DNA of 64,000 nucleotides from an uncultured SAR116 cluster alpha proteobacterium. Its GTDB lineage: Bacteria; Pseudomonadota; Alphaproteobacteria; Puniceispirillales; Puniceispirillaceae. Shown here one piece after another: positions 56,766 to 64,000 of the stretch. Location: the NCBI GenBank assembly GCA_902596655.1, contig CACJUX010000008.1, forward strand, positions 1 to 64,000, read 5' to 3'. The notes under the pieces are model-generated. The model saw only the letters and a program-made list of their open reading frames with translations, was not told where the DNA came from and did no database searches. Each line of letters opens with the position of its first letter. Position 1 is the first letter of the stretch. The translations under genes were made by a program, and so were the position numbers.

Positions 56766-58103
56766 ATGGATGATCACAACACCAACAGACCACGCACCAT
56801 GCCGATCCAGTCAGCAACCTTCAGCGGATCGGTCAATGCTGAAATCAGACGCGCCGCAGCAACTGGTATCTATGACATCCGCGGTGGCGGTGCAAAGCGC
56901 AAGGTACCACATTTTGATGACCTGCTGTTCCTTGGCGCCTCAATGTCGCGCTATCCACTTGAGGGCTATCGGGAAAAATGTGAGACAAGTGTTACGCTGG
57001 GGACGCGTCACGCAAAAAACCCGATTGAACTCGAAATTCCGATCACCATCGCCGGGATGAGCTTTGGCGCGCTGTCAGGACCGGCTAAAGAGGCGCTTGG
57101 CCGCGGTGCGACGATGGCGGGCACATCAACAACCACAGGTGATGGCGGCATGACCGAAGAAGAGCGCGGTCATTCGCAAAAACTGGTCTATCAATATCTG
57201 CCATCACGCTATGGCATGAATCCTGATGATCTCCGGCGCTGTGACGCAATCGAAGTGGTTGTCGGCCAGGGCGCCAAACCAGGTGGTGGTGGTATGCTGC
57301 TTGGCCAGAAAATCAGTGATCGGGTTGCTGATATGCGCAATTTGCCCGCCGGAATCGATCAGCGGTCAGCCTGCCGGCATCCGGATTGGACTGGACCAGA
57401 TGATTTGGAAATCAAAATTCTGGAACTACGTGAAATCACCAATTGGGAAAAGCCGATCTATGTCAAGGTTGGTGGAGCGCGCCCCTATTTTGATACCACA
57501 CTTGCGGTCAAGGCGGGGGCTGATGTCGTTGTTGTTGACGGCATGCAGGGCGGCACTGCAGCAACACAGGATGTTTTTATCGAACATGTAGGCCAGCCAA
57601 CCCTTGCCTGCATCAGGCCTGCTGTTCGCGCACTGCAAGACCTTGGTGTGCATCGTGAGGTACAACTCGTGATCTCGGGCGGCATTCGCACCGGCGCCGA
57701 TGTTGCCAAAGCGCTGGCGCTTGGCGCGGATGCTGTGTCCATAGGCTCGGCGGCAATGATTGCATTGGGAGACAATGATCCCCGCTGGGAGGCTGAGTAT
57801 AATGCACTTGGCACGACTGCCGGTGCCTATGATGACTGGCATGAGGGCAATGACCCTGCCGGCATCACAACACAAGACCCAACATTAATGGCGCGTTTTG
57901 ATCCAATTGACGGCGGCAGACGATTGCGCAACTATCTAAAGGTAATGAGCCTTGAAGCACAGACAATCGCGCGCGCCTGCGGCAAAAACCATGTACTGAA
58001 CCTCGAACCCGAGGATCTGTGTGCCCTGACCATCGAGGCAGCCGCCATGGCTGGCGTGCCTTTGGCAGGAACAGACTGGATCCCAGGGCGCGAAAGGTTG
58101 TAG
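56766..58103 (+). CDS. Glutamate synthase FMN/Fe-S domain-like subunit (GlxD/MgsC type)
   Basis: ITIAGMSFGALSGPAKEALGRGATMAGTSTTTGDGGM...VVVDGMQGGTAATQDVFIEHVGQPTLACIRPAV. Confidence 0.9.
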   Translation: MDDHNTNRPRTMPIQSATFSGSVNAEIRRAAATGIYDIRGGGAKRKVPHFDDLLFLGASMSRYPLEGYREKCETSVTLGTRHAKNPIELEIPITIAGMSFGALSGPAKEALGRGATMAGTSTTTGDGGMTEEERGHSQKLVYQYLPSRYGMNPDDLRRCDAIEVVVGQGAKPGGGGMLLGQKISDRVADMRNLPAGIDQRSACRHPDWTGPDDLEIKILELREITNWEKPIYVKVGGARPYFDTTLAVKAGADVVVVDGMQGGTAATQDVFIEHVGQPTLACIRPAVRALQDLGVHREVQLVISGGIRTGADVAKALALGADAVSIGSAAMIALGDNDPRWEAEYNALGTTAGAYDDWHEGNDPAGITTQDPTLMARFDPIDGGRRLRNYLKVMSLEAQTIARACGKNHVLNLEPEDLCALTIEAAAMAGVPLAGTDWIPGRERL

Positions 58104-58178
58104 GTTATGAGGGAAGTTGCAACGCATAAACGCATACTGGAGCAAGACTCCGCATAAGAAAAAAGGAAGGACGCTAAA

Positions 58179-59486
58179 ATGAGCATTGATCTGGCGAGTT
58201 TTGCTAAAGATAAAGGTGTGAAATATTTCATGATTTCTTTCACCGACTTGTTTGGTAGTCAACGCGCGAAGCTTGTGCCGGCACAAGCAATACCTGATAT
58301 GCAAGTCGAGGGCGCAGGCTTTGCTGGCTTTGCAACATGGCTTGATATGACACCAGCTCACCCAGATATGCTGGCGGTACCTGACGCTAATTCAGTAATT
58401 CAACTACCTTGGAAACCAGAAGTGGCTTGGGTTGCTGCCAACTGCGTGATGGAAGATAAACTTGTGATGCAAGCACCGCGCAATGTGCTCAACAATGTGA
58501 TCGAAGATGCCGCAAAGAATGGTTTGCACGTTAAAACCGGCGTTGAGGCAGAGTTTTTTCTGCTGTCTCCGGATGGAGAGCAAATATCAGACGAGTACGA
58601 TGTTGCCACAAAACCTTGTTACGACCAACAGGCGGTTATGCGGCGTTATGATGTGATCGCAGAAATCTGCGATTACATGCTCGAGCTGGGCTGGGGGCCC
58701 TATCAGAATGACCATGAGGATGCCAATGGCCAGTTCGAGATGAACTGGGAATTTGATGATGTGCTGAACACTGCCGACAAGCACAGCTTCTTCAAATTCA
58801 TGACCAAATCAGTTGCTGAAAAACACGGGTTCCGTGCCACCTTCATGCCAAAGCCAATTGAAGGTCTGACAGGCAATGGTTGTCATGCGCATATTTCTGT
58901 TTGGGATGAGAGTGGTAAGACCAACATCTTTGCTGATGATAGCATGGAGTTGGGCCTGTCCGAACAGGGACACCATTTTCTGGGTGGCATCATGAAACAT
59001 GCCAGCGCGCTAGCTGCAATCACCAATCCTACGGTGAACAGCTATAAGCGGATCAACGCCCCCCGCACTACGTCGGGCGCAACCTGGGCTCCAAATACGG
59101 TAACTTGGACAGGCAACAACCGAACACATATGGTTCGCGTACCTGGTCCTGGTCGTTTCGAGTTACGCCTTGCGGATGGCGCCGCCAACCCTTATTTGCT
59201 TCAATCGGTCATTATTGCTGCTGGTCTAGATGGCGTGCGCAATAAGGCCGATCCAGGAAAACGCTACGATATTGACATGTATGCTGAAGGGCACAAAGTC
59301 CGTGGGGCTCCAAAACTGCCGCTAAACATGCTTGACGCACTCCGCGCATTTGATCGAGACAAAGGATTAAAAGCAGCACTTGGTGAAGAATTTTCTGCAT
59401 CCTATCTAAAAATGAAGATGCAGGAATGGCATTCCTACGTTTCGCATTTTTCTACTTGGGAAAAGGAGAATACGTTAGACATTTAA
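58179..59486 (+). CDS. Glutamine synthetase-family enzyme (GlnT/GmaS type)
   Basis: VEAEFFLLSPDG..., GNGCHAHISVWDESGKTN, NPTVNSYKRINAPRTTSGATWAPNTVTWTGNNRTHMVRVPGPGRFELRLADGAANPYL; directly downstream of GlxBCD-like genes. Confidence 0.88.
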   Translation: MSIDLASFAKDKGVKYFMISFTDLFGSQRAKLVPAQAIPDMQVEGAGFAGFATWLDMTPAHPDMLAVPDANSVIQLPWKPEVAWVAANCVMEDKLVMQAPRNVLNNVIEDAAKNGLHVKTGVEAEFFLLSPDGEQISDEYDVATKPCYDQQAVMRRYDVIAEICDYMLELGWGPYQNDHEDANGQFEMNWEFDDVLNTADKHSFFKFMTKSVAEKHGFRATFMPKPIEGLTGNGCHAHISVWDESGKTNIFADDSMELGLSEQGHHFLGGIMKHASALAAITNPTVNSYKRINAPRTTSGATWAPNTVTWTGNNRTHMVRVPGPGRFELRLADGAANPYLLQSVIIAAGLDGVRNKADPGKRYDIDMYAEGHKVRGAPKLPLNMLDALRAFDRDKGLKAALGEEFSASYLKMKMQEWHSYVSHFSTWEKENTLDI

Positions 59487-59508
59487 TGCGGAACAGAATT
59501 TTAGATAA

Positions 59509-60693
59509 ATGCAGCCGCTTCAACCCGACGCTATAAAAATGCTGGTTGTTCATTGCTCGGATACCCCGGATGATAGAGCATTGCGCGCTATCGACATCCA
59601 ACGGATGCATCTTGGCTTTGGCTGGGACGGCATTGGCTATCACTACGTCATTGGCCGCGACGGGCGGTGCGAGGCAGGTCGCCCTGAATACTGGCAGGGC
59701 GCTCATGTTAGAGGCATAAATAACCAGAGCCTTGGCGTCTGTCTGATTGGTCGCAACAAATTCACTAGAGAACAGATGCACCAGTTGGAGCTGTTGCTGC
59801 GTGACTGGACCGCTCGCTATCCACACGCCCGCGTCCTTGGTCACAGGGATGCCACTGACACTGACAAGACCTGCCCGAATTTCGACGCCGTCGCATGGTG
59901 GCAGACACGCAATTTCACGAGAGTAACTCCCGTGACGGGATCGGTAGCGATGCTGTCACAGCCGGATGATAAATCAGACCTAGAAACCGAAATTCTATTT
60001 GGTGAGACGCTGGAAGTGCTAGACCAGCGCAATGGCTATCTCAAGGTCCGGCTGACAACGGATGGCTATGAGGGATGGATTCAGGCGAAGGCTGTAACCT
60101 CGGTTGAAAGCGGCAAAGTAATGAACCACTGTCTAATTTCCGCGCCTTCGGTGATTGTCAACGCTGCCCCAGATGTAAAATCACACTGCTTGATGAAATT
60201 ATCACTTGGCGCACAGATCGGCATTGAAGATCAGCAGAATGAATGGGTCACCATAGCTCTGCCGAGTGGTGGCACAGGGTATCTGCCTGCCTATGCCTGC
60301 GCAAAAGCATCGCCAACACACGATTTTGTCAGTGTCGCCGAGAATCTTGTCGGCTGCGCCTATCATTTTGGAGGGCGCACCCATGAAGGGCTTGATTGCT
60401 CAGCGCTTCTACAGCTCTCGCTGCAAGCCGCCGGCATTGCCTGCCCCCGTAACACTGGTGATCAGCAAATTTGGGCGGCAGGAAGGGGGATAACGGTTGA
60501 TACCAACAAACTTCAACGAGGTGACCTGCTGTTCTGGCCGGGCCATGTCGCCATCTGTCAATCCGCCGAGATGATGCTGCATGCCAATGCCCATCATCAT
60601 GCCGTGGCGAGCGAGGGAATTGTGCCTGCCCTGCGCCGCCTTGCCGACGCCACCGGCGGTGTTGCCACCACCATCAGACTGGTTTCAGACTGA
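59509..60693 (+). CDS. N-acetylmuramoyl-L-alanine amidase (Amidase_2) - SH3 - NlpC/P60 fusion
   Basis: VVHCSDTPDD...GYHYVIGRDGRCEAGRPEYWQGAHVRGINNQSLGVCLIG...VLGHRDATDTDKTCPNFD, then EILFGETLEVLDQRNGYLKVRLTTDGYEGWIQAKAV, then VGCAYHFGGRTHEGLDCSALLQLSLQAAGI...GDLLFWPGHVAI. Confidence 0.9.
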   Translation: MQPLQPDAIKMLVVHCSDTPDDRALRAIDIQRMHLGFGWDGIGYHYVIGRDGRCEAGRPEYWQGAHVRGINNQSLGVCLIGRNKFTREQMHQLELLLRDWTARYPHARVLGHRDATDTDKTCPNFDAVAWWQTRNFTRVTPVTGSVAMLSQPDDKSDLETEILFGETLEVLDQRNGYLKVRLTTDGYEGWIQAKAVTSVESGKVMNHCLISAPSVIVNAAPDVKSHCLMKLSLGAQIGIEDQQNEWVTIALPSGGTGYLPAYACAKASPTHDFVSVAENLVGCAYHFGGRTHEGLDCSALLQLSLQAAGIACPRNTGDQQIWAAGRGITVDTNKLQRGDLLFWPGHVAICQSAEMMLHANAHHHAVASEGIVPALRRLADATGGVATTIRLVSD

Positions 60694-60726
60694 TTACCAC
60701 TAAAGTCCCCGTGCCTTACAGGCTAC

Positions 60727-62115
60727 CTATTTTGCCCAGTTCTGCAGCTTATGGCGCAATTTCCAAAGCAACAGCAAGGACGGGATCACCATGATTGCTG
60801 TCAGAATGAAGAACAGTCCCCAATCGCCATCAAGTCCGTCAACCAGCGCTCCCGAGGAAGAGGCCAGCAGTGTGCGACCCAGAGTGCCAATCGAAGCAAG
60901 CAGCGCATATTGCGTTGCCGTGTAGTTACGATCAACCAGCAATGAGATGAATGTAACAAATGCGACCGTGGCAAAGGCGGCAGCAAGATCATCTGCGACA
61001 ACGGCGAAGGCAAACAGCAGTTCATTCGGGCCGACCCAAGCAAGGACGCTGAACAGGATGTTGGTGCCAGCCATCGCAATGCCGGAAATCAACAGCGCTC
61101 GTACAACACCGGCACGCAGTGCAAAGAAACCACCAATCAGCGTAAATGTGACGGTTGTAATCCAACCAAGACCCTTTGAATAGATGGCAATGTCCGATTT
61201 CGAGAAGCCGACTTCCTTGTAGAAAACGATTGACATTTTCCCCATGAAGGCCTCGCCTATCTTGAAGAGGAAAATAAAGGCGAGAATCATAACACCGATC
61301 TGCATACCATTTTTCCGGAAGAAGGAGAGAAGCGGGTCTAGAACGGTTGTGACAACGAAGCTAAACAGTTGGACCACTGGCCCCTGCCCGCCCATTTTAC
61401 CGGCCATCGTATCCTGCGCCGCACGTTGGCTTTCAGCGCGCTCAGCGGTACCAGTTTCAGGAACAAACATCAGGCCAATGTTACACAGAACAACCAACAC
61501 ACCCAGAAACAGAAAGGTCATCTGCCAGTAATCAGCGACTCCGGCCGTTTGCAGATAATCGGCCATCATCAGTGCCAGCATGCCACCCAGCTTGTAGCCA
61601 GACCACCAACCGACAACAGCGACCGCCGCCCCGGCGGCCATGCCCTTGTTGTCACCACTGTCGATCTGTTCGATGCGCAGCGCGTCAATGGTGATGTCCT
61701 GCGTCGCCGAACAGATGGCGATAATCAGGCCAGCGCCGATCACAAGCGCCATCGAAGTCGTCGGCTCGAGGGTCGACCAGAGACAAAGACAGACAAGTAT
61801 CACTGCCTGAAGCGTGACAATCCAAGCCTTGCGATGACCAAGCCGGTCAGTCAACAGCGGAATGCGCAGCCGGTCAATCAACGGTGCCCATAGAAAATTG
61901 ATCGCATAGACGCTGAAAATCAGGCCAGCCCACCCGATGGCGCTGCGCGACAGCCCTTCCTCCTTCAGCCAGAGTGACAGGGACGAACCGATAAGTACCC
62001 ATGGCAGACCACTTATCATTCCCAGAAGCAGAATCCGCGCCATCCGCGGCTCCAGGTAGGATGAAAGGAAATCGCTGACGATCCCAGGTGATGCACTCGT
62101 TTGTCCGTTAGCCAT
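60727..62115 (-). CDS. AmpG-like muropeptide MFS permease
   Basis: MARILLLGMISGLPWVLIGSSLSLWLKEEGLSRSAIGWAGLIFSVYAINFLWAPLIDRLRIP...DITIDALRIE...: AmpG pattern. Confidence 0.88.
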   Translation of the reverse strand: MANGQTSASPGIVSDFLSSYLEPRMARILLLGMISGLPWVLIGSSLSLWLKEEGLSRSAIGWAGLIFSVYAINFLWAPLIDRLRIPLLTDRLGHRKAWIVTLQAVILVCLCLWSTLEPTTSMALVIGAGLIIAICSATQDITIDALRIEQIDSGDNKGMAAGAAVAVVGWWSGYKLGGMLALMMADYLQTAGVADYWQMTFLFLGVLVVLCNIGLMFVPETGTAERAESQRAAQDTMAGKMGGQGPVVQLFSFVVTTVLDPLLSFFRKNGMQIGVMILAFIFLFKIGEAFMGKMSIVFYKEVGFSKSDIAIYSKGLGWITTVTFTLIGGFFALRAGVVRALLISGIAMAGTNILFSVLAWVGPNELLFAFAVVADDLAAAFATVAFVTFISLLVDRNYTATQYALLASIGTLGRTLLASSSGALVDGLDGDWGLFFILTAIMVIPSLLLLWKLRHKLQNWAK

Positions 62116-62311
62116 CTATTTCTCCCCACTGCGACAAATGCCCGACGCGATTAGTGTATGCAAAAGCGCTAATAAACTCCCTCATGCTATTCGCAGAACG
62201 CTCCAAAAGGCAATTGCTATTACCCTCACTGGCATTTGCCATTGCCCGAGCTATTACAGATAACACCGAGACTTGACCCTTTTGGAACATGCCGCCACGC
62301 TATGGTTCATG

Positions 62312-62848
62312 GACAAATGGACAATTTCACCGTGCTCGACAGGTTATGCGATCCATAATGATGAGCACAGCCATAAATGTATCATTGGCAAATCCGGCCT
62401 GATCGACGCCGCCGCGAAGAGAGAGGGCGATATGGCGACACCACTTGGCAGTTGGGTCATGCGTTGCGTATATTTCCGACCTGACCGGCGGTCAGCGCCG
62501 TTGACAGAATTGCCAGTCTATCCGCTTGGCACTGATCTTGGCTGGTGCGATGATCCAGCAGATGCCGCCTATAATCAGCTGGTGCGTCGCCCCTATCCCG
62601 GCCGTTATGAGCAGCTTTGGCGGGAGGATGAGCGCTATGATCTGCTGGTCGTACTGGGTTATAATGATGCGCCGCCAATCACCGGCATTGGCAGCGCTAT
62701 CTTCTTTCATCTATGCAATAAAAACACACAATTTACAGAAGGTTGCGTTGCTGTCCTTGAAGATCATATGATCGAAATTCTAGCCCATTCAAGCGCTGGC
62801 ACGCCGCTTGTTATAACCCGTCAACTGCATCCTGTGCCAGCTGCGTAA
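62312..62848 (+). CDS. L,D-transpeptidase (YkuD) family protein
   Basis: KREGDMATPLGSWVMR...NDAPPITGIGSAIFFHLCNKNTQFTEGCVAVLEDHMIEIL: HxxxxxxxxxGC-type catalytic region; start chosen at 62312. Confidence 0.8.
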   Translation, partial: DKWTISPCSTGYAIHNDEHSHKCIIGKSGLIDAAAKREGDMATPLGSWVMRCVYFRPDRRSAPLTELPVYPLGTDLGWCDDPADAAYNQLVRRPYPGRYEQLWREDERYDLLVVLGYNDAPPITGIGSAIFFHLCNKNTQFTEGCVAVLEDHMIEILAHSSAGTPLVITRQLHPVPAA

Positions 62849-63575
62849 TGATCTGATCGCGGCGACGACGCAGCTTGTCATTGCGAGGTGTCATCGCACT
62901 CATCAACCCGTTGCGGACATGCCCGAGCCGCGTCATCAGAGCGGTAGACATCAGGTTGAGGCATATTTTCTGCGCAGTGGCCGCTTTCAACCGTGTTGAG
63001 CCGGCCAACACCTCCGCCCCTGTCGCGAGTGCGATTGGTATCTCAGCCGCCGCCAAAAGTGGGGTTTGGTGATTATTGCTGATGCCAACGGTTAGCGCGC
63101 CGGCCTTCCGCGCCTCAACAACAGCCGTGCAGGTGAAAACCGTATGGCCACTTGCCGCTAATCCCAGCACACAATCATCCGGCATGATGGCAAGCTCATT
63201 AAGCTGCTTGGTAGCAGCATCAGCGCTGTCTTCAGCATTTTCCACCGGCTGTAACAATGCCTGCGGCCCGCCAGCAATGACAAAAGCGACACGCTCGGCC
63301 GGAAAATCGAAGGTTGGCAGCAATTCAGCACCATCCTGAACACCAATCCGGGCGGAGGTGCCAGCACCCACATAAATCAACCGTCCCCGGCCAGCCTGCA
63401 GACGTTGGTAAAGAGCAGTAATCGCAACGTCGATCGACGGCAGCGCATCATAAAGCACCGGAATGGCCTCAGCCTGATTTTCCAGCATGACGGCAAGCGC
63501 CTCGGCAGGCGGAAGCTGATCAATCCAGTGGTCAGGGCCAAGACGGGATTCGGTAGCTGGGCTGGTGTTCCTCAT
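62811..63575 (-). CDS. murQ: N-acetylmuramic acid 6-phosphate etherase
   Basis: IDVAITALYQRLQAGRGRLIYVGAGTSARIGVQDGAELLPTF...GLAASGHTVFTCTAVVEARKAGALTVGI...GSTRLKAATAQKICLNLMSTALM. Confidence 0.92.
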   Translation of the reverse strand: MRNTSPATESRLGPDHWIDQLPPAEALAVMLENQAEAIPVLYDALPSIDVAITALYQRLQAGRGRLIYVGAGTSARIGVQDGAELLPTFDFPAERVAFVIAGGPQALLQPVENAEDSADAATKQLNELAIMPDDCVLGLAASGHTVFTCTAVVEARKAGALTVGISNNHQTPLLAAAEIPIALATGAEVLAGSTRLKAATAQKICLNLMSTALMTRLGHVRNGLMSAMTPRNDKLRRRRDQIITQLAQDAVDGL

Positions 63576-63673
63576 CGTAAAAGCCTAGCAAATTACCGCT
63601 TGCATGGCGAGACAGAGTTTAGTCTTGTGAGCAGAGTATTATCTCGCAGCAAACTCAGTGGAGACAGGGTCGC

Positions 63674-64000
63674 ATGATGCTGACTATTATTGGCCTGATG
63701 TCAGGAACAAGCGCTGACGGTATTGATGTCGCCCTTGTCAGCACCGACGGACGCAGCAAATGCAGGCTGCTGGACAGCCATTTCGCCAGCTATCGCAGCA
63801 GCACACGCGCTGAAATTCTGTTGGCGCGGGACGAGCCAGCGCATTATCTGGCCGATGCAAACCGTTTGGCGGCGCTGACCACCGCAATCACTGAGGATCA
63901 TTTTTCCAGCTTTAACCATTTTCTAAATAATCCCGATTATAAAATTGATCTGATTGGATTCCATGGCCAGACAATCTATCACAATCCAAAGATTGGCAGA
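63674..64000 (+). CDS. anmK: Anhydro-N-acetylmuramic acid kinase, truncated by the right window edge
   Basis: MMLTIIGLMSGTSADGIDVALVSTDGRSKCRLLDSHFASY...IDLIGFHGQTIYHNP. Confidence 0.92.
   Translation, partial: MMLTIIGLMSGTSADGIDVALVSTDGRSKCRLLDSHFASYRSSTRAEILLARDEPAHYLADANRLAALTTAITEDHFSSFNHFLNNPDYKIDLIGFHGQTIYHNPKIGR

Noticed and set aside
1-64000. CRISPR arrays, prophage structural genes, IS transposases, toxin-antitoxin pairs, secondary-metabolite synthases
   Set aside because: No regularly spaced repeats and no recognisable capsid, tail, transposase, TA, NRPS or PKS proteins seen on either strand.

Overview
The window looks like one contig from a marine alphaproteobacterium; no lineage search was possible. 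By eye, G+C is higher at both flanks (about 1-16.1 kb and 46.4-64 kb), with an AT-richer accessory stretch in between that starts at a tRNA-Ser.

Main blocks:
(1) 1-15.3 kb: a catabolic locus with a hydantoinase/oxoprolinase (cut by the left edge), an orphan membrane protein, a Liv-type ABC importer, a MarR regulator, a molybdenum hydroxylase (FAD subunit plus a fused 2Fe-2S/Mo subunit), a 6-hydroxynicotinate-reductase-like protein, UPF0280, DUF1185 and a nicotinamidase.
(2) 16.0-19.9 kb: tRNA-Ser(TGA) followed by a small integrase/AlpA island with a candidate attR.
(3) 20-30 kb: EamA permeases, a MocD-like desaturase, a DUF938 methyltransferase with a disrupted DUF1289 gene, and two divergent COG0523 (CobW) GTPase loci around a perfect Zur-like palindrome. 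A noncoding element of about 108 nt with a terminator occurs twice here.
(4) 30-44.2 kb: Liv-type and oligopeptide-type ABC importers flanking a beta-lactamase-fold hydrolase and two tandem amidases, followed by a disrupted XRE regulator.
(5) 45.3-50.2 kb: a NavAb-like sodium channel and a glucosylglycerate operon.
(6) 50.4-59.5 kb: CoA-transferase, acyl-CoA dehydrogenase, a methyltransferase and GlxBCD/MgsABC plus a GlnT/GmaS-type synthetase.
(7) 59.5-64 kb: a peptidoglycan-recycling cluster.

The best leads for something undescribed are the MarR-controlled N-heterocycle-type locus with a shared operator, the repeated terminator-ending RNA element, and the Zur-box/CobW/WD40/small-protein operon. 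Product calls come from recognising motifs in the translations; no database search was run.
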